Assembly: GCF_000016185.1 (NCBI RefSeq) | Contig: NC_011420.2 | Span: forward strand, 3,511,001 to 3,575,000 | Direction: 5' to 3' | Length of the DNA: 64,000 nucleotides | DNA from: Rhodospirillum centenum SW | GTDB lineage: Bacteria; Pseudomonadota; Alphaproteobacteria; Azospirillales; Azospirillaceae | Shown here: piece by piece, positions 18,473-27,950 of the stretch | Position numbering within the stretch: the first letter of the stretch is position 1 | Layout: each line of letters begins with the position of its first letter | The notes under the pieces: model-generated | The model's input: the letters and a program-made list of their open reading frames with translations, nothing else | What the model was told of the DNA's origin: nothing | The model's database searches: none | Position numbers and translations under genes: made by a program

Positions 18473-18808
18473 ATGCTGAGGCCGGTGCTCACCGTTCTGC
18501 TGCCGCTGCTGCTGCCGACGCTGGTCTTCGTCGCCTACAGCCTGTGGGAGGCGCGGCGGCTGCGGGCCGCGGGCCACGCCCCGGATCCCTGGCACGCCCG
18601 CGCCCCCTGGCCCTGGTTGCTGGCCGGCGGTCTGCTTCTTGCTCTCGCGGCGCTCGGCACGCTGGCGACCCGCGGTGCCGGGGTGCCGCACGGCGTCTAT
18701 GTGCCGGCGCATGTCGGGCCGGACGGGCGCACCGTTCCCGCCCGCACCTATGCCCCCGGCGCGGTCCCGCCGGACGGGGCGGTTCCTCCCGACGCATCGG
18801 GTCGCTGA
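18473..18808 (+). CDS. DUF6111 family small membrane protein
   Basis: 111 aa with two membrane helices (about 3-22 and 44-63) and a Pro-rich C-terminal tail. The N-terminus MLRPVLTVLLPLLLPTLVFVAY and position between NUDIX and cca are typical of this small alphaproteobacterial family. Function unknown. Strong purine-rich ribosome binding site (ggaagggaaggcg) before ATG 18473. Confidence 0.75.
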   Translation: MLRPVLTVLLPLLLPTLVFVAYSLWEARRLRAAGHAPDPWHARAPWPWLLAGGLLLALAALGTLATRGAGVPHGVYVPAHVGPDGRTVPARTYAPGAVPPDGAVPPDASGR

Positions 18809-18908
18809 GCCCGCCGGCGCATTGGGCTGGCAATCGGGCCGCCGGGGCGGGTAGAACAAAGCTCCGTTCCGTCTCCTCCGGCGCTGCGCCGCGCCCCCTA
18901 CCCACCCG

Positions 18909-20183
18909 ATGAAACCGGTCGGCACCCTAGAACCCGTCGGCCTGATGGCCACCGTCCAGGCCCGTCTCGTCCTCCAGGCGCTGATGCGTACGGGGCAGGA
19001 GGCGCGCTTCGTCGGCGGCTGCGTGCGCGACGCCGTGCTGGGTCAGGAGGCGGACGACGTGGACATCGCCACGCCGCTGCCGCCGGACGAGGTGATGCGC
19101 CGGCTGAAGCAGGACGGCATCCGGGTGGTGCCGACCGGCATCCGGCACGGCACCGTCACCGCCATCCGGGACGGCCACGCCTTCGAGATCACCACGCTGC
19201 GCCGCGACGTGGAGACCTATGGCCGCCATGCCCGGGTCGAGTTCACGGACGACTGGCTGGAGGATGCGCGCCGGCGCGACTTCACCTTCAACGCGCTCTC
19301 GCTGTCCAGCGAGGGCGATCTCTACGATCCGTTCGGCGGGCTGGCGGACCTGTCCGCCGGCCGTGTCCGCTTCGTCGGCGACGCGGAGGCGCGCATCCGC
19401 GAGGACGTGCTGCGCATCCTGCGCTACTTCCGTTTCCATGCCCGCTTCGGCAAGGGCGGGCTGGACGATGACGCCATCGCCGCCTGTGCCGCGCAGGCGC
19501 CGCTGCTGCCCACCCTGTCGGGCGAGCGGGTGCGGGAGGAGCTGCTGCGCCTGTTCGCCACCGACCGGGCGGTGGAGACCTGGCGGCTGATGCTGGAGCG
19601 CGGGATCATCCAGCACCTGCTGCCCCAGGCCACGCGGATCGACACGCTGGCGGCCCTGGACCGGCTGGAATGGATGGTGGGGGAGGCGGGACCGCTGACC
19701 CAGCTCGCCGCCCTGCTGCCCCGCGGCGGGGAGGAGGGGCGGGCCGCCGCCCTGGCCGTGGCCGACCGGATGCGCCTGTCCAACGCCCAGCGCGACCGGC
19801 TGCTGGTCCTGTGCGCCCCGCCGCTGGCCGTGGATGCCGGGCTGGACGTGCGCGGCCGGCGCCGCGCCCTGCAGACGGTGGGGCCGGAGCTGTTCCGCGA
19901 CCTGCTGCTGCTGGACACGGCCACGCGCGGCATCCCCGCCTTCGAGATCCTGGAGTCGCTGGCCGAGGCCGCGGCCTGGCGCGTCATCCCCTTCCCGCTG
20001 AAGGGGCAGGACGCGGTGGACCGCGGCGTGCCGCAGGGGCCGGCGGTCGGCCGCCTGCTGGAGGCGGTGGAGGGCTGGTGGGCCGGGCGCGACTACCGGC
20101 CGGGGCGGGAGGACTGCCTGGCCGAGCTGGAGCGGCGGCTGGCCGCCCCGCCCGATCCGTCCTCCCCCGACGCGTCCCCCTGA
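18909..20183 (+). CDS. cca: CCA tRNA nucleotidyltransferase
   Basis: 424 aa. Adds or repairs the 3' CCA end of tRNAs. The class II nucleotidyltransferase motifs are clear: RFVGGCVRDAVLG, the catalytic DVDIATPLPPDEV (Asp pair), GIRHGTVTAI, RRRDFTFNALSL, and EDVLRILRYFRFHARFG for base recognition. A helical C-terminal region follows. The start at 18909 lacks a good ribosome binding site; ATG 18945 would shorten it by 12 residues. It is the fourth gene of the DUF1285-NUDIX-DUF6111-cca row. Confidence 0.93.
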   Translation: MKPVGTLEPVGLMATVQARLVLQALMRTGQEARFVGGCVRDAVLGQEADDVDIATPLPPDEVMRRLKQDGIRVVPTGIRHGTVTAIRDGHAFEITTLRRDVETYGRHARVEFTDDWLEDARRRDFTFNALSLSSEGDLYDPFGGLADLSAGRVRFVGDAEARIREDVLRILRYFRFHARFGKGGLDDDAIAACAAQAPLLPTLSGERVREELLRLFATDRAVETWRLMLERGIIQHLLPQATRIDTLAALDRLEWMVGEAGPLTQLAALLPRGGEEGRAAALAVADRMRLSNAQRDRLLVLCAPPLAVDAGLDVRGRRRALQTVGPELFRDLLLLDTATRGIPAFEILESLAEAAAWRVIPFPLKGQDAVDRGVPQGPAVGRLLEAVEGWWAGRDYRPGREDCLAELERRLAAPPDPSSPDASP

Positions 20184-20217
20184 TCCTGCCCCCTGCTCCC
20201 GCCGGGCCGGACCGCCC

Positions 20218-21147
20218 TCAGGACCATTTCACCTCGGGCGGCAGGCTCATCATGATGGCGTCGATGTTGCCGCCGGTCTTCAGCCCGAACAGCGTGCCGC
20301 GGTCGTGGATCAGGTTGAATTCGGCATAGCGGCCGCGGCGGTGGAGCTGGTGCTCGCGCTGCGCCTCCGTCCAGGGCAGGTGCATGCGGCGGCGGACGAG
20401 GCGCGGATAGACCTCCAGGAACGCCTCGCCCACCGCCCGGGTGAAGGCGAAGTCCGCCTCCCAGTCGCCGGTGTCGTGGCCGTCGTAGAAGATGCCGCCC
20501 ACGCCGCGCGGTTCGTTCCGGTGCGGCAGGAAGAAGTAGCGGTCGCACCAGTCGGAGAAGCGGGCGTAGAAGTCCGGCCCGTGCGCGTCGCAGGCCGCCT
20601 TCAGCGCGGCGTGGAAGTCGGCCTTGTCCTCCGCCGTCTCCCTTGTGTCCAGGAACATCGGGGTCAGGTCCGCTCCGCCGCCGAACCAGGCGTGGCTGGT
20701 GACCAGGTGGCGCGTGTTCATGTGGACGGCGGGCACCAGGGGGCTGCGCATGTGCGCCACGAGGCTGATGCCGCTGGCCCAGAAGCCACCGGACTCCGCC
20801 GCACCGGGGATGGAGCCGCGGAACTCCTCGGAGAAGGTGCCGAAGACGGTGGAGACGTTGACCCCCACCTTCTCGAACACCCGGCCCCGCATCACCGACA
20901 TGACGCCGCCGCCGCCGGGCGCGGCGTGGGGGCCGTCGCCATGGCCGGGGCGGTCCCAGGCGGTGCGCTCGAAGCGGCCGGGCGGCAGCCCGGCGTGGGG
21001 GCCGTCGGCCAGGTCGTCCTCCAGCGCCTCGAAGGCGGCGCAGATGCGGTCGCGCAGGCCCTGGAACCAGGCCTCCGCCCGTGCCTTGCGGTCCGCCAGC
21101 ACGTCGGCGGGGGGGAGCGGGGTGGGGACGGGGGATGGAGTGGACAT
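20218..21147 (-). CDS. hemF: oxygen-dependent coproporphyrinogen III oxidase
   Basis: 309 aa. Catalyses the aerobic oxidative decarboxylation of coproporphyrinogen III to protoporphyrinogen IX in heme synthesis. Family signatures are present: [39 protein letters not shown] with the catalytic Asp, and the [21 protein letters not shown] region. The ATG at 21147 has a GGAGG site 10-14 bases upstream. It converges on cca with a 34-bp gap. Heme supply suits the cytochrome genes nearby. Confidence 0.95.
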   Translation of the reverse strand: MSTPSPVPTPLPPADVLADRKARAEAWFQGLRDRICAAFEALEDDLADGPHAGLPPGRFERTAWDRPGHGDGPHAAPGGGGVMSVMRGRVFEKVGVNVSTVFGTFSEEFRGSIPGAAESGGFWASGISLVAHMRSPLVPAVHMNTRHLVTSHAWFGGGADLTPMFLDTRETAEDKADFHAALKAACDAHGPDFYARFSDWCDRYFFLPHRNEPRGVGGIFYDGHDTGDWEADFAFTRAVGEAFLEVYPRLVRRRMHLPWTEAQREHQLHRRGRYAEFNLIHDRGTLFGLKTGGNIDAIMMSLPPEVKWS

Positions 21148-21250
21148 GTCTCTGAACGCCTCCGGGTTTTTCCCGATGGTGTAGCGCGCCCGGCGCCGCC
21201 GGGCCATAGGGCTATGTCCTTACAAATGTTAGGGAAATGGCGGTTCCGGG

Positions 21251-21712
21251 TTACCCCGCCGGAGCGTGTGTCCAGGCCCTTGTCTGGCGCAGCGCCTCGC
21301 CCAGCACCATGGCCGCGGCGATCGCCACGTTCAGGCTGCGCGCCCCCGGGTGCATCGGGATATGGACGGCGGCATGGCAGGCGGCCGCCACCTCCGGCGG
21401 CGTGCCCGCACTCTCCCGCCCCAGCAGCAGGGTGTCGTCGGGATGGAACGCGAAGTCGGTGTAGGGGACGCCGTGGTCCGTCTCCACCAGCACGATGCGC
21501 CCGCGACGGCTGGCCGCGAAGGCCGACCAGTTGACGTGGCGGGAGACCGCCGCCAGTTCACCGTAGTCCATCAGGCTCCGGCGCAGGCGGGTGTCGTCCA
21601 GGATGAAGCCGCAGGGTTCCACGATGTCCACGGGAACATCCAGGCAGGCCCCGGTGCGGATCAGGGTGCCTGCATTCTGTGGTATGTCCGGCTGGAAGAG
21701 GGCGATGCGCAT
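21251..21712 (-). CDS. trmL: tRNA (cytidine(34)-2'-O)-methyltransferase
   Basis: 153 aa, the normal TrmL length. The SPOUT fold motifs are clear: LFQPDIPQNAGTLIRTGACLDVPVDIVEPCGF at the N-terminus, LLLGRESAGTPPEV, and the C-terminal knot ARSLNVAIAAAMVLGEALRQ. TrmL methylates the wobble base of certain leucine tRNAs. The start at 21712 matches the family. It is divergent from petABC, an arrangement frequent in this group. Confidence 0.93.
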   Translation of the reverse strand: MRIALFQPDIPQNAGTLIRTGACLDVPVDIVEPCGFILDDTRLRRSLMDYGELAAVSRHVNWSAFAASRRGRIVLVETDHGVPYTDFAFHPDDTLLLGRESAGTPPEVAAACHAAVHIPMHPGARSLNVAIAAAMVLGEALRQTRAWTHAPAG

Positions 21713-22042
21713 GGCCGAACTCTCTGGCCTGCCGTCCGCGCCGCCGTCAACCCCGGAGCGAACCCTATACAGTCTCCGGGGTCGCACCCCCCGCGACAGA
21801 GTGTCCCTGATCATGCGAGGGAGATGGTTAATCGAGCGCTCCCGCTTTCCATCGGGCATCCTGGGATGTATATCGACAGTCCGCGACCGGGCCTGCTGTC
21901 CGGGCGCTACCCCAGGCATGTGTCCGGCCGGCTCTCGCCGTGGTCGCCGGCCGAGCGGGGGTCCCGCGGAAACTCAGCAAGAATGGCCGGGGCGCAGCGG
22001 TGCAGCGACCGTACTCCCCCGCTGCCGAGGAGATGAGACGTA
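21713..22042. other. 330-bp divergent region, trmL / petABC promoters
   Basis: No gene on either strand. It must hold the promoters of trmL and the bc1 operon but I find no convincing consensus. The petA ribosome binding site (gaggagatgagacgta) is strong. Confidence 0.4.
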
Positions 22043-22612
22043 ATGGCGGACACGACGCATCCGGCCCCCCCAGGCGCCGGGCACGAGGGCGGGGACCCTT
22101 CCCGCCGTGACATCCTCATTCTGAGCACCGTGGCCGTCGGTGCCGTCGGCGCTGTCTCGGCCGTCTGGCCGTTCATCGACAGCCTGAACCCGGCGGCCGA
22201 TACCCTGGCGCTGGCCTCCACGGAAGTGGATCTGACCCCCATCGCGGAAGGTCAGGCGATCACCGTGACGTGGCGCGGCAAGCCGGTCTTCGTCCGCCAC
22301 CGCACGGCGGCGGAGATCGCCTCCGCCCAGAAGACGGACCTCGGCTCGCTGATCGACCCGCAGCCGGACAGTGCCCGCGTGAAGGAAGGCCATGAGCAGT
22401 GGCTGATCGCGGTCGGCATCTGCACCCATCTGGGTTGCGTGCCGCTGGGGCAGAAGTCCACCGATCCGCGCGGCGACTACGGCGGGTGGTTCTGCCCCTG
22501 CCATGGTTCGCACTACGACACGGCCGCCCGCATCCGCAAGGGTCCCGCGCCGCTGAACCTGGCGATCCCGGACTATACGTTCCTGGACGACACCCGCATC
22601 CGCATCGGCTGA
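22043..22612 (+). CDS. petA: ubiquinol-cytochrome c reductase, Rieske iron-sulfur subunit
   Basis: 189 aa. N-terminal Tat-type signal anchor ([25 protein letters not shown], twin Arg) followed by the Rieske domain with both cluster-binding boxes, CTHLGC and CPCHGSHYD, giving the two Cys and two His ligands of the [2Fe-2S] centre. It takes electrons from ubiquinol at the Qo site and passes them to cytochrome c1. First gene of the operon; petB follows after 31 bp. Confidence 0.97.
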   Translation: MADTTHPAPPGAGHEGGDPSRRDILILSTVAVGAVGAVSAVWPFIDSLNPAADTLALASTEVDLTPIAEGQAITVTWRGKPVFVRHRTAAEIASAQKTDLGSLIDPQPDSARVKEGHEQWLIAVGICTHLGCVPLGQKSTDPRGDYGGWFCPCHGSHYDTAARIRKGPAPLNLAIPDYTFLDDTRIRIG

Positions 22613-22643
22613 GCCTGAGCCCAGGCCGGACAGGGAGAGCGCA

Positions 22644-23948
22644 ATGGCTCACGCCCAGACTTCTGAATTCAAGAACCCGGTGGTGAACTGGATCGATCAG
22701 CGCCTGCCGCTGTTCACGATGATCCAGAAGGAGTACGGGGTTTTCCCGACGCCCCGGAACTTCAACTATTTCTGGAACTTCGGCGCGATCGCCTCGGTGA
22801 TCCTGGTGGTGATGATCGCCACCGGTCTCGTGCTGGCGATGCACTATGCGCCGCACACCAGCCTCGCCTTCGACAGCGTCGAGCGCATCATGCGCGACGT
22901 GAACTACGGCTGGCTGCTGCGCTACATCCACGCCAACGGCGCCTCGATGTTCTTCATCGCGGTGTACATCCACATCTTCCGCGGCTTCCTCTACGGCTCC
23001 TACAAGCAGCCGCGCGAGCTGCTCTGGATCCTCGGCGTCGTCATCTTCCTGCTGATGATGGCCACCGCCTTCATGGGCTACGTGCTCCCCTGGGGCCAGA
23101 TGAGCTTCTGGGGCGCCACCGTCATCACCAACCTGTTCTCGGCCGTGCCGCTGGTCGGCGGTGACATCGTCACCCTGCTGTGGGGCGGCTTCTCGGTCGA
23201 CAACCCGACGCTGAACCGCTTCTTCGCGCTGCACTTCCTGCTGCCGTTCGTGATCTTCGCGGTGGTGTTCCTGCACGTCGCGGCGCTGCACATCACGGGC
23301 TCGAACAACCCGCTGGGCATCGAGCCGAAGGGTCCCCAGGACACGCTGCCGTTCCACCCGTATTACACGAGCAAGGACAGCTTCGGTCTGGCGATCTTCC
23401 TGATCATCTTCGCGGCGTTCGTCTTCTTCCTCCCGAACTACCTCGGCCACCCGGACAACTACATCCCGGCCGACCCGCTGGTGACCCCGCCGCACATCGT
23501 GCCGGAATGGTACTTCCTGCCCTTCTACGGCATCCTGCGCTCGGTCACCTTCTCCATCGGCATCCCGTTCACGGACATCGTGCTGATCCCGGCGAAGCTG
23601 GGCGGCGTGATCGCCATGTTCGCGTCGATCCTGATCTGGTTCGCCATGCCCTGGCTCGACAAGTCGCCGGTCCGCAGCTACCGCTTCCGGCCGATCTACA
23701 GCCAGTGGATCTGGATGCTCCCGATCAGCTTCTTCATGCTGATGTATGCTGGCGGCAAGCCGGCCGAGGCGCCCTATGTCCAGATCGGCCAGATCGGGAC
23801 CGTGGCGTACTTCGCGTGGTTCCTGGGCCTGCCGTACATCACCCGGCATGAGAAGCCGCTGCCGCTGCCCTCCAGCATCGCCGAGGCGGTCCTGGGGTCT
23901 GAGGCGGCTGCCGCCGGTGCGACCGCCAAGCCGATGGAGAAGGCGTGA
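22644..23948 (+). CDS. petB: cytochrome b of the bc1 complex
   Basis: 434 aa, a full-length unsplit cytochrome b with eight membrane helices. Heme ligands lie in helices B and D ([32 protein letters not shown]), and the Qo-site PEWY motif is intact ([14 protein letters not shown]). The stop overlaps the petC start (TGATG), so petB and petC are translationally coupled. Codon use here is cleaner (strong C/G third positions) than in neighbours, as expected for a highly expressed gene. Confidence 0.98.
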   Translation: MAHAQTSEFKNPVVNWIDQRLPLFTMIQKEYGVFPTPRNFNYFWNFGAIASVILVVMIATGLVLAMHYAPHTSLAFDSVERIMRDVNYGWLLRYIHANGASMFFIAVYIHIFRGFLYGSYKQPRELLWILGVVIFLLMMATAFMGYVLPWGQMSFWGATVITNLFSAVPLVGGDIVTLLWGGFSVDNPTLNRFFALHFLLPFVIFAVVFLHVAALHITGSNNPLGIEPKGPQDTLPFHPYYTSKDSFGLAIFLIIFAAFVFFLPNYLGHPDNYIPADPLVTPPHIVPEWYFLPFYGILRSVTFSIGIPFTDIVLIPAKLGGVIAMFASILIWFAMPWLDKSPVRSYRFRPIYSQWIWMLPISFFMLMYAGGKPAEAPYVQIGQIGTVAYFAWFLGLPYITRHEKPLPLPSSIAEAVLGSEAAAAGATAKPMEKA

Positions 23949-24742
23949 TGCCGCGTTTCAATCTGAAGACCACCCTGGCCGGCGCCGTCTTCGCCGGGCT
24001 CCTCTCCCTGGCGGCGGCGTCCTCCCCGGCGGTCGCGGCCGGCAGCACGGTTCCGCCGGAAGAGGAATGGCCGCACGGCGGCGTCAACAGCTTCAGCTTC
24101 AAGACCTTCGACCGCGCCGCGTTGCAGCGGGGCTTCCAGGTCTACAAGCAGGTCTGCTCGGCCTGCCACGCCATGCATCTGCTCTCCTACCGTAACCTGG
24201 CGGCCCTGGGTTATTCGGAAGAGGAGATCAAGGCGATCGCGGCCGAGTACGAGGTGACGGACGGCCCGAACGACCAGGGCGAGATGTTCACCCGCCCGGC
24301 CCTGCCGTCCGACCGCTTCCGTTCGCCGTTCCCGAACGCGAAGGCGGCGGCCGCGGCCAACAACGGCAAGGCCCCGCCCGACCTGTCGCTGATCGTCAAG
24401 GCCCGCGAGCATCACGAGGACTACGTCTTCCACCTGCTCACCGGCTTCGTCGATCCGCCGGAGGGGGTGACGGTTCCGGATGGCGCCTACTACAACCAGT
24501 ACTATCCGGGCCACCTGATCGCCATGCCGCCGATGCTGTTCGACGACGGCGTCACCTATGAGGACGGCACCCCGGCCACGGCCGTGCAGCAGGCCCGCGA
24601 CGTGACGCAGTTCCTCGCCTGGGCGGCCGAGCCGCACATGGAGGCGCGTCGCTCCATGGGCGTGAAGGTGATCCTGTTCCTGATGGTCTTCGCCGGCCTG
24701 CTCTACATGACCAAGCGCCGGATCTGGGAGACCGCCCACTGA
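23948..24742 (+). CDS. petC: cytochrome c1 of the bc1 complex
   Basis: 264 aa. Signal peptide (to about residue 30, ending AVAA), heme site VCSACHAMHL, the likely Met ligand in AMPPMLFDDG, and a C-terminal membrane anchor (VILFLMVFAGLLYMTKRRIW). It accepts electrons from the Rieske protein and delivers them to soluble or membrane cytochrome c such as CycM. ATG 23948 is preferred over GTG 23945 because it sits in the TGATG overlap with a GGAGAAG site. Last gene before a strong terminator. Confidence 0.96.
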   Translation: MPRFNLKTTLAGAVFAGLLSLAAASSPAVAAGSTVPPEEEWPHGGVNSFSFKTFDRAALQRGFQVYKQVCSACHAMHLLSYRNLAALGYSEEEIKAIAAEYEVTDGPNDQGEMFTRPALPSDRFRSPFPNAKAAAAANNGKAPPDLSLIVKAREHHEDYVFHLLTGFVDPPEGVTVPDGAYYNQYYPGHLIAMPPMLFDDGVTYEDGTPATAVQQARDVTQFLAWAAEPHMEARRSMGVKVILFLMVFAGLLYMTKRRIWETAH

Positions 24743-24832
24743 TCTCCGCGCCGCGGCTCCGCCGGCCGGCCCTCCGGTCGGCGGTCCTGCGGCAAGGGAT
24801 CCTGGGAAGCGGTTTCTGGTAACGACGGTGAA

Positions 24833-24860
24833 GGGGCGTCCCCGCGGGGGCGCCCCTTTT
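24833..24860 (+). terminator. Rho-independent terminator of petABC
   Basis: An 11-bp stem (24833-24843 with 24846-24856, one G-T pair) with a two-base GC turn is followed by TTTT (24857-24860). It lies 90 bp after the petC stop and before the DUF924 gene. Confidence 0.85.
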
Positions 24861-24974
24861 CCATTGGCCGGGCGGGCCTGGCCCTCCGCCCGCGCCCCCT
24901 TGTCAGGACGTGCTCCGCACCCCATACCCAGCCGGTCGCAAGGGCGTGCGCGCCCGCACCGCCGGAGGGGGATC

Positions 24975-25532
24975 ATGGCCGGACACTATGCGGAGATCGT
25001 GCGCACCCTGCGCTTCTGGTTCGAGGAAGCGGGACAGGAGGCGTGGTTCAAGGGCGGGCCGGCGTTCGACGCGCTCTGCCGAGAGCGGCTGGCGGACCTG
25101 CACGGGCAGGCGGCGGCCGGCACGCACGACGCCTGGGCCGACACGCCGGAGGGCAGCCTTGCGCTCTGCATCCTGCTGGATCAGGTGCCGCGCAACATCT
25201 TCCGCGGGACCGCCCGCGCCTTCGCCACCGACGCGCGCGCGCTGGAGGTGGCCCGCGCCGCGCTGGAGCGGGGTTTCGACCAGGGCATGCGGGAGGAACA
25301 GCGGGTCTTTCTCTACCTGCCCTTCGAGCATTCCGAGTCGCTGGAGGACCAGCGCACGGCGGTCCGCCTGTTCGCCGGTCGCACGGCGGACCCGCTCTGG
25401 CTGGACTATGCCTGCCGGCATCTGGCGGTGATCCACCGCTACGGCCGCTTCCCCCACCGCAACGCCGCCCTGGGGCGGGAGACGACGGCGGCGGAGGCGG
25501 CCTGGCTCGCCATGCCGGACAGCGGTTTCTGA
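24975..25532 (+). CDS. DUF924 family protein
   Basis: 185 aa. The DUF924 pattern is clear: LRFWFEEAGQEAWFKGGPAFDALCRERL, ALCILLDQVPRNIFRGTARAFATDARAL, FLYLPFEHSESLEDQ and HLAVIHRYGRFPHRNAALGR. All-helical, TPR-like fold according to the family; no known reaction. ATG 24975 has a GGAGGGG site. It stands alone after the pet terminator and converges on ychF across a 15-base G tract. Confidence 0.88.
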   Translation: MAGHYAEIVRTLRFWFEEAGQEAWFKGGPAFDALCRERLADLHGQAAAGTHDAWADTPEGSLALCILLDQVPRNIFRGTARAFATDARALEVARAALERGFDQGMREEQRVFLYLPFEHSESLEDQRTAVRLFAGRTADPLWLDYACRHLAVIHRYGRFPHRNAALGRETTAAEAAWLAMPDSGF

Positions 25533-25559
25533 CCTGCCGGCCCCCTCCGCCCGCCCCGC

Positions 25560-25574
25560 GGGGGGGGGGGGGGG
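25560..25574. repeat. homopolymer tract of 15 G
   Basis: Fifteen consecutive G between the convergent DUF924 and ychF genes, 17 bp after the ychF stop on its strand. Such tracts are prone to slippage in replication and sequencing, so the length in the assembly may be inexact. Confidence 0.9.
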
Positions 25575-25591
25575 CGGTCAGGGGGCGGGGA

Positions 25592-26689
25592 TCAGACGTT
25601 GAAGCGGAAGTGGAAGATGTCGCCGTCCTGGACGACGTATTCCTTGCCTTCCATCCGCATCTTGCCGGCTTCCTTGGCCGGGCCTTCGCCGCCGAGCGTG
25701 ACGTAGGTCTCGAAGTCGATCGTCTCGGCCTTGATGAAGCCGCGCTCGAAGTCGGTGTGGATGACGCCGGCGGCCTCCGGCGCCTTGGCGCCGCGGCGGA
25801 CGGTCCAGGCCCGCGCCTCCTTCGGGCCGACGGTGAAGAAGGTCAGCAGGTTCAGCAGCCCGTAGCCGGCCCGGATCAGCCGGTTCAGGCCCGGTTCCTC
25901 CAGCCCCATGCTCGCCAGATACTCGGCCTTGTCCTCGGGCGGGAGCTGCGAGACCTCCGCCTCGATCGCGGCGGAGATGACGACGCTGGCCGCACCCTGC
26001 GCCTTCGCCATCGCCTCGACCCGGGCGGAGAAGGCGTTGCCGGCGGCGGCGCTGGCCTCCTCCACGTTGCAGACATAGAGCACCGGCTTGCCGGTCAGGA
26101 GCTGCATCTGGCGGAAGCCGGACACCTCTTCCGGTGACAGCTCGACGGTGCGGGCCGGCTTGCCGTCGCGCAGGACGGTCAGCGCCCGCTCCATCAGGTC
26201 GGCCGTCGCCTTGGCCTCCTTGTCGCCGCCCTTGGCCTTCTTCTGGAGCGGCGGCAGGCGCTTCTCCAGGCTGTCCAGGTCGGCCAGCATCAGCTCCGTC
26301 TCCACCGTCTCCGCATCGCGGACGGGATCGACCGAGCCTTCGACATGGGTGATGTCGCCATCCTCGAAGCAGCGCAGGACGTGGACGATGGCGTCCACCT
26401 CCCGGATGTTCGCCAGGAACTGGTTGCCCAGCCCTTCGCCCCGGCTGGCGCCGCGGACCAGGCCGGCGATGTCCACGAACTCAAGCTGCGTCGGGACCGT
26501 CTTCGCCGATTTCGCGATGACGGCCAGCCGGTCCAGCCGCGGGTCGGGCACGCCGACTCGACCGACATTCGGCTCGATGGTGCAGAAGGGATAGTTCGCC
26601 GCCTCGGCCGCCGCCGTGCTGGTCAGCGCATTGAACAGGGTGGACTTGCCCACATTGGGCAGCCCGACGATGCCGCAGTTGAAACCCAT
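25592..26689 (-). CDS. ychF: redox-regulated ATPase/GTPase YchF (OBG family)
   Basis: 365 aa, standard length. P-loop GLPNVGKST (8-16), DIAGLVRGASRGEGLGNQFLANIREVDAIVHVLRCF switch region, the altered G4 (YVCNVEE) that gives YchF its ATP preference, and the C-terminal TGS domain (FFTVGPKEARAWTVRRGAKAPEAAGVIHTDFERGFIKAE). YchF associates with ribosomes and is involved in stress and translation quality control. Complete and ordinary. Confidence 0.96.
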   Translation of the reverse strand: MGFNCGIVGLPNVGKSTLFNALTSTAAAEAANYPFCTIEPNVGRVGVPDPRLDRLAVIAKSAKTVPTQLEFVDIAGLVRGASRGEGLGNQFLANIREVDAIVHVLRCFEDGDITHVEGSVDPVRDAETVETELMLADLDSLEKRLPPLQKKAKGGDKEAKATADLMERALTVLRDGKPARTVELSPEEVSGFRQMQLLTGKPVLYVCNVEEASAAAGNAFSARVEAMAKAQGAASVVISAAIEAEVSQLPPEDKAEYLASMGLEEPGLNRLIRAGYGLLNLLTFFTVGPKEARAWTVRRGAKAPEAAGVIHTDFERGFIKAETIDFETYVTLGGEGPAKEAGKMRMEGKEYVVQDGDIFHFRFNV

Positions 26690-26819
26690 GGGTGGAGCGC
26701 CGGTCTGGTTGGAAGGCCGCGCAGGTTATGGGGGATCGCGGCCCGGAATGCAAACGCGCTGGGCGGAACGGGGACCCGCGCCGCCGCCCGGTCCGCCCCG
26801 AGTCGGGGGCGTGGGGCGC

Positions 26820-27017
26820 TCACTCGGCGGCGACGGCCAGGGCGTCCGGCGCCGGGGCGATCCGCTCGGCGATCATCTCGCGCATGGTGGAGAAGCACCT
26901 GCCGCACTGCGGCGTCTTGCCGGTGGCCTTGAAGACCCCCCCGATGGAGGCCGCGCCGTCGTCCACGCAGCGCTTCACGGTCCGGCAGTTGATGGCATTG
27001 CAGACGCAGACATACAT
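26820..27017 (-). CDS. bfd: bacterioferritin-associated ferredoxin
   Basis: 65 aa. The four cluster Cys are C4 and C6 (YVCVCNAIN) and C38 and C41 (QCGRCF), the pattern of the [2Fe-2S] BFD-like domain. Bfd reduces bacterioferritin-stored iron so it can be released. The start at 27017 gives the canonical MYVCVCNAI N-terminus. It lies 339 bp downstream of bfr on the same strand and has a Fur/Mur-like box in its own promoter region. Confidence 0.93.
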   Translation of the reverse strand: MYVCVCNAINCRTVKRCVDDGAASIGGVFKATGKTPQCGRCFSTMREMIAERIAPAPDALAVAAE

Positions 27018-27356
27018 GATCCCGCCCGGCTCCCGACTGGTTGCTTGCGGAAGGTAATGCAAATCAATCGCAGCCGCAACGCACTTTCGGGCAGCGTCCG
27101 GGGACGTTCCCCCGCCTGTTGTCGCTGCGGCCCTCCCGCTGCGCACAGGATGCCCGGCCCCGGCCTTCCCTTTCGTTGACGGGGCGCAACCAGCCGGCGC
27201 CGGGGCGGTGACATTCCAGGGACCGGCCGCCCGGGGACCGGCCGCCGGAATCGCGGCAGGCGGGGGCCGGAACGCGGACCGGCGCCGGATGGACCGGCGC
27301 CGGTGGCGAAGGGGCATGAGGGGAGGGGAAGGCGCGGACGGCCGGGACGGCGGGGA
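27018..27356. other. 339-bp intergenic region between bfr and bfd
   Basis: No credible gene. The bfd-proximal 60 bp are AT-richer and contain the Fur/Mur-like box; the rest is GC-rich with several short CCGGCGCCGG palindromes around 27280-27305 that may form the bfr terminator but lack a T tract. Confidence 0.4.
27058..27072. promoter_or_regulatory. Fur/Mur-like iron or manganese box upstream of bfd
   Basis: TGCAAATCAATCGCA is a 15-bp interrupted dyad (arms TGCnAnT/AnTnGCA) resembling the TGC-rich operators bound by Fur and Mur in alphaproteobacteria. It is centred about 48 bp upstream of the bfd start codon. bfd is iron-repressed in many bacteria, which supports the reading. Confidence 0.45.
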
Positions 27357-27848
27357 TCAGTTCCCGCTGGTCGGGTCGCCGCTGCCCATCTGTTCCTGCA
27401 GGTAGTTCTGGATGCCCAGGCGGGCGATCAGGCCGAGCTGGGTTTCCAGATAGTCGATATGCTCCTCGGTATCCTCCAGGATGCGCCGGAAGATCTCCTT
27501 GCTCTGGTAGTCGCGCACGGCCTCGCAGTAGTGCAGCGCCTCCAGCAGGTCGGTGCGGTTCTTGGTCTCCGCCTCCAGGTCGAAGGTCATCATCTCGGGG
27601 ACCTCCTCCCCGATCTTCAGCTTGTGCAGGTCCTGAAGGTTCGGCAGCCCCTCCAGGAACAGGATGCGCTCCATCAGCATGTCGGCATGCTTCATCTCGC
27701 CGATGGATTCCTCATAGACCTTCTTCGCCAGCCGCATCAGGCCCCAGTTCTTCAGCATGCGCGCATGCAGGAAGTACTGGTTGATGCTGGTCAGCTCGTT
27801 GGTCAGGATCGTGTTCAGGTGCCGGAGGACCTGCGGATCGCCCTGCAT
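27357..27848 (-). CDS. bfr: bacterioferritin
   Basis: 163 aa, usual length. Oxidises Fe(II) and stores iron in a 24-subunit shell with heme. The ferroxidase residues are seen in [17 protein letters not shown] (Glu), [21 protein letters not shown] (Glu, His) and [17 protein letters not shown] (Glu, His); the heme Met is likely the one in [10 protein letters not shown]. The start at 27848 gives the family N-terminus [12 protein letters not shown]. Paired with bfd downstream. Confidence 0.95.
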   Translation of the reverse strand: MQGDPQVLRHLNTILTNELTSINQYFLHARMLKNWGLMRLAKKVYEESIGEMKHADMLMERILFLEGLPNLQDLHKLKIGEEVPEMMTFDLEAETKNRTDLLEALHYCEAVRDYQSKEIFRRILEDTEEHIDYLETQLGLIARLGIQNYLQEQMGSGDPTSGN

Positions 27849-27950
27849 ATGATGTTTCCCCGTCGTCTGTTGGGCAGTCTGGAACGAGTTTAAAACAACC
27901 CGGCCGGCCTTGCCCACCCCAAACACGGGGGGATGCCGCCCGCCCGCCCC

